A program made the position numbers and the translations under genes. Below, piece after piece: positions 48,791-60,317 of a DNA stretch of 64,000 bases (the first letter of the stretch is position 1; each line of letters starts with the position of its first letter). This DNA comes from Limanda limanda (taxonomy: Eukaryota > Chordata > Actinopteri > Pleuronectiformes > Pleuronectidae). The stretch spans positions 6,940,447 through 7,004,446 of the forward strand of contig NC_083645.1 of the NCBI RefSeq assembly GCF_963576545.1, in the 5' to 3' direction. Below the pieces are notes generated by a model, which saw nothing but the letters and a program-made list of their open reading frames with translations, was not told where the DNA came from and made no database searches.

Positions 48791-51019
48791 CCACACCTAT
48801 TTTTACCTGCTATTTCATGTGAAAATGGTTCTATACCTTTGCGTAAGCCATGCTTAGCAGTCTTCCTTTGCTTTCATCCTAACTCTGAGCTCAAACTTGG
48901 TTTGTAACAGTGCTATTATCATGTAACCATTTCTCAGTTCAAATTGAAGGAATGAAACAGAAGCTGCAGAAAACGCGAGCCTTATTACAACCCGGCCATG
49001 CTGTGGTTCTTTACACTGATTCTTTACACAAGCTGTTGTTTAGTGCTGCTTTCTCCACACACATTGCTGCTCAGGAGACAGCTTTATATTTCCCTGTGAG
49101 GTTTTGATTGATTTCAGCAGGTGGAGAAGTGGACATAGTTACGTACCTGGCACCACAGTTTCATTCGGGCAAATGGAGTGAATTTACAACATCTTAATCA
49201 GGGAGGATGGGCCGCTCTCCTCTAACTCAGCCTCGCTTTGTGATATAGGCTCATATGAAACTATTTAGTCTCATGAAAGCAATCAATTTAAAAGTACTGT
49301 TATTGCCAGCCAACAAACATTTCCGTGTTATATATTTACTTGAAGTCTGTTTTTGTGGCTGATAATGCTGATGATGGCTTATGGAGCATTATAGCCTCTT
49401 GATATCCTTTTCTTCCCTCATGTTCTCCTGTTACATCCTCCTGCATCAGGTCCTGCTCCGTTCTGATCTGAGGCACTTGCAATGCCATCACTTTGTTTCT
49501 GCTTTGGCTGAAAGTGAACTAGCCATGCATAAAGTCCACGGCCCCTGTGTATAAAATTGATTTTGGTTTGTTAACTCTCATTTGCTACCGCCAGGCACTT
49601 CAACACTTGGTTATGCCGCCAAGTGTATCGACCTTGGGACAGGCTGGCTTTGGATCTTGGCAGAATGTGTTTAACTGCTGCTGTGTCTGAAGGCAGAGGA
49701 CACGACGGCTCCTCACTAAGACACTGCTCGAGGTTCAGGGGGCCGTGGCAGCACATGAGAGGTTGTTCTGATAATGAATCTAATCCTGTGTGCCTCCATA
49801 CTTCAGATAATTGTTTCTAACTAATTAAGGGTGCTGAGGTGATGTCAAAATGTGTGTGTGACTGTGTGTGTGTAAGAGAGAGAGAGAGGAGCTGGCATAG
49901 AGGAATGTTGGCTGGACTGTGTTTAGGTTGATATTTCAGACATCTCTGTTGATATTTACATGATATTTGAGAGGATTATGAATTTAGGGTTCTGATTGAA
50001 GATTCAATTTGTTATCCTGTAACAAAATACCAGTGTTAAGAAGGTACATAAAAACCACAAATGCCTGCAAAGGTTTTAGTGTGCAGTTACACCCCCAAGA
50101 GTCTTATAAAGAGTTACTTACTTACGACAGTTACGCCTCTTTTCCTCGCAGTTTTATGTCAATAATTCCATTTCACATACAGACTACACCCCCTAGGGTC
50201 CAATACATGAAAATACCATGCCTTTATGGATGGATTGCAACGTCACTGCAGCCATTGGAGCTAATTTTGTCGGTTTGTCATTGCCCAGTTTCGTAGAATA
50301 TTAACCCAAAGCAAAATTGGGACAAAGCTGCTGCTAGAATATTGCTGAAAAAAGCAAGTTATTTACGACAATTATATTAATATATCTATTTATATTAAAA
50401 TAAATGCATGTATATGAATGTATTAATGATTTCATAGAAATTTATTTATTTATTAATTTTAACAAAATGACATTATAGAAAGTCACTCTGTGTTAAACTG
50501 CCTGAACATTTTATATTTAATTATGCAATTACACAGTTTGACTAAAAATACAACTGAATTTAATTAGACTCTTAGCTAATTTTTCTTTTTTGCTAACTTC
50601 CTGTGGCACAAACTGCACATGCTCTGTTCGAAATCCACATTCCAAAATACTGGAGCGTGGATCAGAGATCACGTAGGTCATCGGAATGAAAACACCTCTG
50701 GTTGACTCACACAGACACAAAGCTATGTGGAAATGAGGCTCTACTAAATGTATAGTGTAAGCTTATTTCCTGTCATCGTACACAGATAGAGTTGTGTTAA
50801 GTTAGCAGTGAAGAAACATTCAGAAATAAGTCAAGACAGACCTCACCTCTGACAGTTGTTGCAAAAAATAAATAAATAAGAATAAGAATAATGATATTCC
50901 TGAATAATAAAGACAAAAAAAAATGGCAGCATATTGAAGCTAAGTTTTGTTGGACATTAAAACGCTTTAATCAACATTAGACATATCTGTAAAACTCAAT
51001 GATTATGTTCAACTTCTAT

Positions 51020-51300
51020 TTATCTGGTGCCAGCATTTGCACAAATTGAAAATAAATTGCAAGGTACACGATTGTCCAGTATTAATGTACGTCCCATGTG
51101 TGCAGCACTCATTAAAACATCATGCCGTCATTTGACTAGCATGCCGCTGTGCACAAGATTTATACATCACTCATTAATTACACCCATTAACTTAACAGGG
51201 GAGCTATAATTGAAGGTAAAAATAAGTCAGCAAAAAACGTAAAGCAGTGAAATATTCTGTAGGTGACTGCATCATTCACAGGGGATAACACGTTGAGCTG
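51020..51300. promoter_or_regulatory. Candidate conserved non-coding element
   Basis: Repeat-free stretch with GCACTCATTAAAACATC, TCATTAATTACACCCATTAA (51170-51189) and GCTATAATTGAAGG. Strong homeodomain-motif texture; candidate only. Confidence 0.4.
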
Positions 51301-51800
51301 TTATATATTCCAGCTCTTTGTTTCTTTGCAGCTAATGTTCTGCCTCCATGGAGTTTATCTCACGCTTCTGCTAAACTTGAAAAACGGCTCTAGCACACAT
51401 CGCTACTTTCTACTGCTGATTTATTTGCCACAGTAACACTTTCATATTTTGTCTTACGGTGTCACTGTGCTTCATACAATGCGATGGAATTAGCAAGGCC
51501 CATACATCCTTTCCACACTTCCCCTGTGTCTAAGTGCTGAGTGAACCTTACAGATCTATATCAGCCCTCTCTCTTTATAGGATACTCTTTATTTTATTTT
51601 ATTTTTTTCTTCCATTAGCCTCTGTTCTCTCTCTTTCTCCCTGTACCTGTGTACTCTATCTATCAGTTGTCTGTCACTCTAAGTCTGTCTTTCTGTCTCC
51701 CTCTACAGTGTTCATTTTCTCTGTCAGCTATTAGCTAATCCCTCTTCTAATCCTGTTAAAGAGCGTTATGCTGTTAGCTGCTATTTGGGTATGATCTATT

Positions 51801-51822
51801 CACACACACACAAACACACACA

Positions 51823-51880
<58 letters not shown>
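51801..51880. repeat. (CA)n microsatellite, about 80 bp
   Basis: CA repeat with two short interruptions in its first third. Confidence 0.96.
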
Positions 51881-51883
<3 letters not shown>

Positions 51884-52250
51884 GTATTCATCCTCTCCTC
51901 TGTTTTCCATTTTGCCTCTCTGTAAATGTGTTTTCTGTTCCTCTTCAGCCACCAGATCTTTTATTCATGAGCCTGAGATGGAGAAGAGATGGGCTAATTT
52001 ATTCACAGCTAACTTTGGCTTGCCATGGTGTGTAGCGTGTGTGTGTGCGTACACACAGATATTACATCTGTTAAGATTATTTGAATGCAGTTCTCTTCTT
52101 TCTTGTATGAATCTTTTGTAAACAAGTCTTGATTCTTTGCACTGTTTAATTTTATGTTATTTTCATGGTTTTCTGTCGTACTGAAGGATACTGTCAAGTG
52201 AGGACACACATGGTAGAAAAGATGGATGTTGTTTCCAGTCACATAGAGTT

Positions 52251-52296
52251 GATGTTTCACAACCATGAGGGTTAAACCTCATGGTTGTGAAACATC
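52251..52296. repeat. Perfect 20-bp inverted repeat with 6-nt loop
   Basis: Arm gatgtttcacaaccatgagg at 52251-52270 is followed after gttaaa by its exact reverse complement at 52277-52296. Right beside it, catccatgaggatg (52293-52306) repeats the ccatgagg word. Could be a foldback element remnant or a recent inverted duplication; too short and too perfect for a typical miRNA precursor. Confidence 0.95.
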
Positions 52297-52849
52297 CATG
52301 AGGATGTGTTCTTAGTCCTGTGTAAATCCACCATGGCAAGAAAAAGTCGACCACAAATTACGTATTTCATCAAATCTGTCTCTCCAGGCTTTTTTTTTCT
52401 TCCTCCTCCAGGCTGGGAAGTGTGCAGGTTGCAGTGGGAATTATTAGTAGCAGTTCTAAAAGCACATTAGGTGGCAAATTTAGGAGTCTCATCTGGTTAT
52501 CGATTTTGCCGGTTGTTAAAAACTGCGCTTGAGAGATAAAGCTGAAGTTATGTCTCAGCCACTAGATAATCCTGGGTATTTGGTCCATAAATTTGAGTGA
52601 AACACAACTCGACATTATCCTGCACCAGTGCGCTGAATGTAACGTATACGTGGTGACTTCTCTTAAATCACACAAAGTCCCTAAGGAATTCCAGTCCAAT
52701 AATAGTGGGGCTGTTGTGCTGAAACAATAAGCCTATTTATGATGTCCAGCAACTATGTTGATTATCAAATAAATAAGAAATATTAACTAATATTGCACTA
52801 GGATGTGGATCCATGTTGCTCATTAATAGGTCTGTCGATCCAACACTGT

Positions 52850-53260
52850 TGTTCAGACTGAATGTTTATTATCTGTTTGATGGATTGCTGCGAAATCTGG
52901 TGCAGAAAATCATGGTGTGTACAGGAGGAATCACTCTGTCACTTCAGCAATCCCTTCACTTTTCTTAGAGCGCCATCATTAGGCTAAATTTAAATGTGTC
53001 CATTACTTTGATTTATGACCAATCATAATAGGCTGTAAATAAAGATGGACGACATGACGGCTTCTTAAAAGTAAAGCCAAAGCACTTTTGGCTTAATTTC
53101 TGGATAGTGGGAGAAGGTGGAGACACATTGTCAATCTTTATATAAAAGTCAATGCCAAATATCTCAAACTGATATTCTCATCTGCCTCGGCTGTATTTAG
53201 TGTTTATTGCTGATTATGTTAACATGCTAATTTATGCTAAACTTAGATTATACAAAATGG
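52850..53260. mobile_element. Outer teleost dispersed repeat, interrupted by a MITE
   Basis: Left part: 'gatggattgctgcgaaatct', 'ggtgcagaaaatcatggtgt', 'cttttcttagagcgccatca', 'ctttgatttatgaccaat'. Right part: 'tgatattctcatctgcctcg', 'gctgtatttagtgtttattg', 'aacatgctaatttatgctaa'. In my memory of this common fish repeat the two parts are continuous, so the piece between them at 53024-53154 is an insertion. Confidence 0.65.
53024..53154 (-). mobile_element. MITE-like repeat A, nearly complete nested copy
   Basis: About 131 bp. Left end 'cataataggctgtaaataaa' then 'gatgg'; right end reverse-complemented 'cattgacttttatataaaga' then 'ttg': clear imperfect terminal inverted repeats. Flanked by ccaat (53019-53023) and ccaaat (53155-53160), a plausible target-site duplication. 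The interior shares words with copies at 14.4, 25.0, 31.7 and 38.3 kb. Confidence 0.65.
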
Positions 53261-54799
53261 TAAATCAGCTGAACAGCTCCTTATTGTTTTCCCTAAGATT
53301 GTGTAACTTTTATTGAAAGCAAAACAATAACAGAATTCCCTCCTCAGCCATGAAACATCTCCATAGATCTTTGGTTGTTACTAGAATATGTTTTAGTGAT
53401 TGACAGAAACTCACATGGACAGACATACACAAGATCTGACTCAAGAATAAAGGATACATTAATCAATTTCATTCTACAAGTGTACAGGATGTTTTCCCCC
53501 CTCTCTGATTACAGTGGAAATGAATGTAGTCCACCCTGACAGCCTCACATACATCTGCATGATTGGTGTCAAGTTCTGCTTCAGTCAGTGTTGGGATTAT
53601 TCATCATTATTACATAAAACTCCCGTACTCTCTATGAGCATACATTCATTATTCATGAATTCATTAACCTCTCCAAATACAGGCAATTTCACTCTGTCGA
53701 GAAAATTAGACCAAGGTTCTTACTCACTCCTTACGTTTCAACCTCTAAACCTAATGAAGCTGTATTTGACACTTTCACTTCATGTTAGCACATTAGCAGA
53801 CTGCCTGCTGTCAACTACTTTGCCTTTATGGTCAAGAAAATCGGTTTAATCTATTGAACAATCCGCTATAGAAATGTAGAATAAAGATCAGTTTACTTTT
53901 AAGACATTCTGAACAGAAACACAAAAGATCCTGTCTCCATTACTACATGCTAAACTGCAATATTACCTTGGTTAGCCTGTATGCTAATTGTAGTTCTAAA
54001 TAGAACTTTAATGTTTGCAGCTTTTATCAGTAGCAGTCTGCATTGCCAGACCTACACTTCTGTTTGTGTAGAGAAAACTTTTCTATGGTATTTAAAGCCA
54101 ACAAATAACAATTATCGACTTTCATCAAATGTAGAGTCTAGTGTGTTCTGTTGTAGATCTAAGTGCCGTATTGCTTTAATTATTCATTTAGCCACAGGAT
54201 CTGCTGCCTCAGTTACAGACAAGTTTAATAGAGAAGGTGCGATATTGTCAGAATTGGGGTAGTAGCTTGGTTTTGTTGGTAGACCACTGTTGATAAGCTA
54301 ACTGAACTGTCATTGTCGTAGCCTATGTTAATGATATTGAAGGGTTTCATGTCTTATTTAAACAGAGAATTTCCAGCCTTTTTCTTTCTATGAATTTTAT
54401 TTTGGTTTGATACCCGTTTTTCAAACTGAGTGCAAAGCGATTTTTATTTAAAAGCCCCTTCTTTAATTTTCCATTTTCATTTCAGAGTAGGAAATCAATG
54501 AAGATGACGGAAGAGAGCTTCTTGGGTTTTCCAGTGTTCATCGTTTGTTCATAACTCATCATGAAATGTCACAATTAAATTATAGGCTATAGAATTCACA
54601 CTTCCTCATGACTAATAGGTGCAACGCAGTTTGTTGCATGGGTATAAAGGAAATGTCAAATAATGGGATAAAAATCTTTTTACTGACTTTTTTCCTCTTC
54701 TTTCATGGCTTTTTACAAGAATCTGGATCCAGACATAGAATGTCTGAAACCTCTGCTGATTGACCTTGTCCTTTCAAAAATGCCAAATGATCAAATCAT

Positions 54800-55120
54800 A
54801 TAGTTTCATCATTAAAGCAGCTGTCACCGACTCATACAGAAGATACTCGTGAGCTATTCTGAGGAACATTTCAGCATTACTAAGTAGAGGCGGAAGGTGT
54901 TCCGCCGCCATACATCAGCGAGGCCCTCACTGTCCTCCAAGCAGTGATTGCTTGAGAATCTGGGGTCAGGCTAATAATGATTCCTGCTCCATTAATTTTA
55001 CTGCTCCAGCCTGGGCCGGACCCTCTTAAGGGTGGCATGTGTTTAATTAATCATCTCGTCCTGATGTCTGGTCAGTGGTCACCCTATCCGTCTCTCTCAG
55101 TTTCTCTCCGGATGAATAAA
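54800..55120. promoter_or_regulatory. Candidate conserved non-coding element upstream of exon 3
   Basis: Repeat-free, balanced composition, with GGTCAGGCTAATAATGATTC, CTCCATTAATTTTACTG and GTTTAATTAATCATC (55041-55055). It lies 100-400 bp before the exon 3 acceptor, so splicing regulation is an alternative to enhancer function. Confidence 0.4.
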
Positions 55121-55220
55121 GAGGGCTTTTCATTCAGTGTGGAAAAATGGTCAAATGGAAGACTTAATTAATAGTCAGTTCTCTTTCTAACACTTTTTGT
55201 TCTCCCCTTTATTCTCTCAG

Positions 55221-55887
55221 ACTAATAAAGGTGATGCATTGGCCAGCCGCGTCCAGAACACGCTGGGCTCCTACGAAGAAATGAAAGACCTGTTAACCAG
55301 CCATTCCAACCAGAGCCACTTGGTGGGTATCCCCAAAGGCAGCAGTACAAACAACAACCTGCAAACCCCGACCACTTCAGCGACAGAAAGACCCACCATG
55401 GACTCTCAGCTTTTCAATGAAACGTTAAGAGGAGGAGTAGGTGGTGGTGGAGGAGGAGTAGAGGCTGGTGGGGATAAAAGGACAGGGAACGCGACTTCTT
55501 CCTCATCAACCTCCATGCAACCTCCTGCTACGACCACGTCATCATCAAGCACGTCAACAAATCCACATCAGAATTCAAAGAAGTCCAGAAACTCCATGGA
55601 CTGGTCTAGGGGAGGCCACGGACAGAGCTCCCAAGGAACAGGCCTTGTTTTGGGGTTGGGACAAAGTGGCCAGGGGCAGGCTACAGGATCCACCGGTGGC
55701 AGGGGAAAAATATCTTTATTAGAGGAACAACAAATGCAAAGACACGAAGAACTGTTCAGCTCACTAAAAGATGAACTAGGTCTAAAAGGGGATTCAAGCC
55801 CTTGTTCTTCCTCATCCTCTTCTTCATCCTCTTCATCTTCTTCGAGAAGGCACTCTTCCCACCCAGCCAAAGCCCTTCCTCTCACAG
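55221..55887 (+). CDS. aff2: aff2 coding exon 3 (P-TEFb-binding helix plus low-complexity linker)
   Basis: Exon of 667 nt, residues 59-280 plus one base. The acceptor TTCTCTCAG and donor ACAG|GTAAAT are good; phase 1 at its end. Residues 59-83 ([20 protein letters not shown], then MKDLL) are the conserved AFF segment, followed by [10 protein letters not shown]. After about residue 100 conservation fades into a linker with a Gly-rich run (129-142), Ser/Thr-rich stretches (150-171), a short conserved K-S-x-x-S-M-D-W block (178-186), a Gly/Gln-rich stretch, a likely helix rich in E/Q/L (220-245), and 13 consecutive serines (254-266) encoded by mixed TCN codons. The Gly and Ser tracts are not in human AFF2 as I remember it. 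Unspliced read-through into intron 3 would add ten residues and stop at 55917-55919. Confidence 0.94.
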
Positions 55888-57481
55888 GTAAATCTTACAC
55901 AATGAGTTCTGAAAGGTAGAGACAAATGACAAATTGGGAAATATCCTTTCTTGCTTTCATTCTGAGAGTGAGTTTAGAAGAAAGACTAAATCTATGTGTC
56001 TTTTCCTTTGCTTTCTGTCTTCATTGTTAAGAAAGCATTGCAGTTGTGCAATGTGTTTTTCACCTATTCCAACTTTCAAATGGTTACCCATGTTCTTAGA
56101 CCCTGTCCCAATTCCCTATGAAGTGCCCTTAGCTGGGAGTGTTCCCCTCCAAACCGAGTGGACAGTGGACTCTATGTTGACTTGCTTCGTCCGTTCGTAG
56201 AGCATTCAGGAATTTCCTTCTACCTTGAAGGGGTGGCCACTTCCCCTACATCACATAGAAAAATGGGACAACACCACCCCTTCACGGCCACATGCAAAAC
56301 AAAGGGGTAGAGCCAAGTAGTAGGGCTATGGGGTGAATTAGGACAGGCCTTGTTGTCGTTGGTCTTGTCGTCACATTATTTAAAAATGAGCTAGTTTTAG
56401 ATTTGTTATGTATTTGGTGCCCTAAACCAGGTACAAATAAAGAGTTCATAGCTCCTTGAGGCAATTGTGTTATAGAGATTTAGAGGACAATATTAGAGGA
56501 ATAAAATGTGATTTAAGCAGAAAACGTTTGAGAATAAAGTTGTTATAGAGATGAAAGACATAATATTACAAGAAACAAGTAGTACATTTCATGAAAAAAT
56601 GAGAAAACCAATTCTTTGAAAATCTCCAGCAGAGAGTTCCTGTGCTCTTAAAAAATCCACTCAATTTAAAATCAGTGTGAAACTCTGAAATCCCACAGAT
56701 GATTTATTCATCAGCAATGATAGCCTTGCAGTTTGGTTCTATCTTCAGAATACACAAGATTTTGGCTTTATTTTCATAAATGTTCAACTTCTTTTTCTTG
56801 TAATATTATGACTTTTTCTAACATAATATTCTTTATTCTCGAAGTCTCTGATTTGTAATCCCCTTTATGTCATCCATAGAAGTTGTTTTTTATCACGTGA
56901 TACTCACAGTCAGAGATTTGCAGTGTTGGCACCTTAAAATGAAAACTAAGCTGCCATGAACATTTGTTCCCTCTCAGTTGTTCATGATCATGGTCTTAAT
57001 GAGTGTTGACTAAGCTAATGGAATGCTGATCATATTAGGCAAACAAACAATGACAGAGGTTTTGTATCTTTTCGTGTCATTCTTGTGTGAATGCGAATGT
57101 AAATAAATGCATTTCCCGAAATGAGTGCCATTAAGTTGTGAGTACATCAGAATGTGGTTGATTAAACAGAAATGAACTTCTTACAATTTGATATTTGTGG
57201 CAAAACAGACTGACAGCTTTTGGAAGGGATTTCTGTAAATTAGCATCTGCTTATGATGATAACCACATCTCGCAGTTGATTTCTAAACCACCCAGCAACC
57301 CATAATTTGTTATGTTTGTGATTGGCTCCATCCATCTGCGAGAGGGATTTTTCTGGCATCCAACCTTCATTAGATTTTGACAGCACAGAGCAGAGCAATG
57401 TTCTGCTTGAGCAGGTGTTGCATTGCTGAATTTTGACTTTTCCCTTTTTTGGTTTTCTTCTCTTTCCCTTCTCTCTCACAG
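55888..57481 (+). other. aff2: Intron 3
   Basis: 1,594 bp between exons 3 and 4, phase 1. Contains a terminal-inverted-repeat element (56099-56350), an AATAAA word at about 56437 and otherwise AT-rich sequence. It ends in a long pyrimidine tract. Confidence 0.85.
56099..56350. mobile_element. Non-autonomous DNA transposon with terminal inverted repeats
   Basis: Left end agaccctgtcccaattccct and right end ggtgaattaggacaggcct are inverted copies of each other (about 16 of 20 positions). The interior has pyrimidine-rich then 'ggggtagagcc' sequence, also inverted-looking, in about 252 bp with no coding capacity. Flanks tgttctta and tgttgtcg may be a decayed 8-bp target duplication, which would fit hAT-like insertion. 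Confidence 0.65.
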
Positions 57482-57915
57482 ATGGTGGCAATTTTCGGTC
57501 TTCCACCATGGACGGTGGCCACTTTAAGTCTTCCACTAACACAGAAGCCGGAGGACATTTTAAATCCTCCCCGTTTGAAAATGAAACAGGTTCTCACTTC
57601 TCGATGTCCTCATCCCCGCTGGCTTCCACATCGGTTGTGACGACCCCCACTCCTGGTCTGACCACTCCCACATCCGGACTAACTACCCCCACCTTCCCTC
57701 CTGGTAGCCTATCAGGGAAGCCGGTCGCAATTCAGCAGAAGCCGACAGCGTATGTACGACCAATGGACGGCCAGGACCAGGCGCCTAGTGACTCTCCCCA
57801 GCTTAAACCCCCTCTAGTGGCCACGGAAGGATTTAACAACAGTCAGGCTTACGGAGGAAACTCTGGAAATGTGAAGAGTAAACTGCCAAAACTGACACTG
57901 AGCCACACAGGGGAG
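57482..57915 (+). CDS. aff2: aff2 coding exon 4 (tandem-repeat segment and QQKPTAYVRPMDGQDQAP block)
   Basis: Exon of 434 nt, residues 281 (split Asp) to 425. The acceptor follows a long pyrimidine tract ending TCTCTCACAG and the donor is GAG|GTAAGA; phase 0. It opens with a degenerate tandem repeat, DGGNFRSST / DGGHFKSST / AGGHFKSS / TGSHFSMSS, then three TTPT-type repeats around residues 333-351, then FPPGSLSGKP. Residues 365-382 are QQKPTAYVRPMDGQDQAP, essentially invariant in AFF2 and AFF3, followed by SPQLKP and KSKLPKLTL, the last resembling human AFF2 KTKLPKFTI. The next expected exon (the SCVEEILREMTHSWP region of the family) was searched for by eye downstream and not found, so intron 4 exceeds 6 kb. 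Confidence 0.95.
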
Positions 57916-58382
57916 GTAAGAGAACATCCATTATTATATAGCAACACTATGCATATAGTTGTTCTGAATGCAATTTTCTCTAATCAGTATTTCACCCAAA
58001 TATTATCGTTATTATGATCTGAGCAGTAACAGGTTTCGTATAATACAAAAATAATATAAAGTTAGTTTTTTCAAAGAAGTTCTGAATAATTTTTATTTGT
58101 TTTATTTCACAGTTTAATTTTATAATAAGCCACATATCAGCCCTTAAGCAAAGAACCAAAGGTGAAGTAATACTTAAAAAATATTCAAACGCAATGGTGA
58201 GCATGGTAGCTAACAGGAACTATGAAAATTCATTAAAAATGTAACTATTAATAAGTCCAAAGTTGTTTCAGATGTTTGGATCTCACAAACAGTAATTTGG
58301 AAAATTTGCTTATTTGCTCTTTTCCAAAAGTAAAATAAGAAAATAAATATAGCACTCCTGAATGATGGAATAATCTGAAATC

Positions 58383-58500
58383 TTTTTTTTTCAATCAAAC
58401 TTTATTCATATAGCACCTTTTGGACATGTTAGGTCTTCAATGGACTGATGAGCCAATAATAAGACAAAACATATAAAAATGCTGTTGTAAACCCTGAGTA
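58383..58500. mobile_element. Teleost repeat fragment ('tcaaactttattcatatagc' end)
   Basis: A poly-T run followed by 'caatcaaactttattcatat' and 'agcaccttttggacatg' is the usual terminal part of a common fish retroposed repeat. Only about 120 bp are recognisable. Confidence 0.5.
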
Positions 58501-59231
58501 GCACTCAGTGGAATTCATATCCCCACCCTTATGAACACTAAGTATTTTGAGTGTTATTGTTATAGTAATTATTTTCATCAACATCTGTCAATTGTTCCCA
58601 GAGAAATTATGTTGTCATGTAAAATAAAAAACGGAGAGGGGCTGAAGGAAAAATTAAAAAATCCCTAAATAAATAAATAAATATAAAACATATATTACTA
58701 ATATCAAAGAGGAATTTGATAAAATTCATAATATGCAATTAAATAATCTCTTTAAACCATGCTTTGTCAAAACCTAGTCTTCAACTGTGGTAACTTTCAA
58801 TACGTTGCACATTTAGCCACATACACCAATAAGTGATGTCACAACACAATTGTATAAATATGTAATTTGCTACAAAGTTCAGAGACATTTTATTATTTTG
58901 TAATTTTATAATCAGATATTGCTTTCCATAAGAAATCATGTCATAGAATAAACAAAACAAGAAATGCGATATACCAAGATTGAGGTGACATGTGATGTTT
59001 GGATTTTTCAGAACCGCAGCTCTCTCTCCTCATTATTTTGAAAAGTAAAAGTCAGTCATTAGTCACACGTTGCTGTAATTGTTACGTCAAATGAATCTGA
59101 CAGTAACTTTATTCCTCCACACATCTCTCTATCACTCTGTCTGACTCACTCGTTTAACTCTCTCACACTCTCTCTCTATCTCTCACTTACTTTCTTTTTA
59201 AAAACAGAAAGAAGCACCAGTCTTGATGATG

Positions 59232-59254
59232 ATGTGTGTGTGTGTGTGTGTGTG

Positions 59255-59309
<55 letters not shown>

Positions 59310-59336
59310 TGTCTGTGTGTGTCTGTGTGTGCTTGC
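59232..59336. repeat. (GT)n microsatellite, about 100 bp
   Basis: GT repeat with a single TT phase shift and a few CT/AT interruptions. Confidence 0.96.
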
Positions 59337-59415
59337 GCTATGTGAAACTAGTTGACAGGCGAGTAGTCATCCATATCGAGCAAGCCAGCTGTTCCTGTGC
59401 TTTGATAGAGCTGGT

Positions 59416-59447
<32 letters not shown>

Positions 59448-60195
59448 AGCTATCCAAATGAGCCTGAGATGGAGCTTTGAGCATATGGCACTGAAAAGGA
59501 GAAAGCCAGGGAGACGGGGGAGAGAGGGAAGGAATTAAAATTTACTTTACTTTCAGCACTTTCTTATGGAGGGCGAGAACATTCTTGGCCACGAGTGGTT
59601 TCTTTCTCTTTGTTTCACCCACATATCCAAGGAATTCATTATCGCCTGCTTACTTTTTAGTTTTCATTCCTCTCATATTTATTCTGGTGAAAGTTTTTTT
59701 GGAAGGAGACGTAAAGTCAATACAGACTGGGAGACTGATGGTTGGGAATAGATTTGGGCGGCAGCAGAGAGAAGAAGGAGGGATAGAGGAAGACAATGAC
59801 TGACTGATTATAGCACCTTATCATCGCTGTATTTGTTCTGGTTAGGTGAGTTATTGGCTGTGTTCTGCAGCTTAAACAGCAAATAGCAGCAAATCAGAGG
59901 ATTGAACCAAGCAGCAAATGAGAGAAATACAGAATCCTGCATTTCGTTTTGTACGCCAGAAAACATGTTCACATTTTACCCTTCGATTAGAGAGAGTTTA
60001 GCAACACAAAGTAGCAACAGCGATGGTCCTAATGCGTCACTTAAATGCAAAACCAATAAAAGTAATTTGTGTGGAGTGAATCAACATGATGGATTTTCCC
60101 TGTTACTGGTTCCAGATTAGTTCAGGTGCCATGAATGGGTATAAAATACTCAATATTTGACTCACATGTCCGTTGTTGAGCCATCAGTGATTCTG

Positions 60196-60219
60196 TTTGT
60201 GTGTGTGTGTGTGTGCGTG

Positions 60220-60317
<98 letters not shown>

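Larger units (their letters stand above)
48069..55220 (+). other. aff2: Intron 2
   Basis: No additional exon is supported. Holds a transposon candidate (48300-48790), AC tract (51801-51880), hairpin (52251-52296), nested repeats (52850-53260) and two candidate regulatory blocks (51020-51300, 54800-55120). 49.1-51.0 kb and 53.3-54.7 kb are plain AT-rich sequence. Confidence 0.6.

Noticed and set aside
55568..55885. 105-residue frame on the - strand opposite exon 3
   Set aside because: Shadow of the aff2 exon; acidic run is the complement of the Ser tract.
55934..56200. 88-residue frame in intron 3 starting MGNILSCF
   Set aside because: Looks like a myristoylation-type start but lies in intronic DNA and runs into the inverted-repeat transposon; no family match.
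56420..56460. AATAAA in intron 3 as an alternative poly(A) site giving a truncated AFF2
   Set aside because: The hexamer is common by chance in AT-rich DNA and no supporting downstream signal is evident; RNA 3' end data would be needed.
57240..57597. Two - strand frames over the start of exon 4
   Set aside because: Antisense shadows of the exon and its pyrimidine tract.
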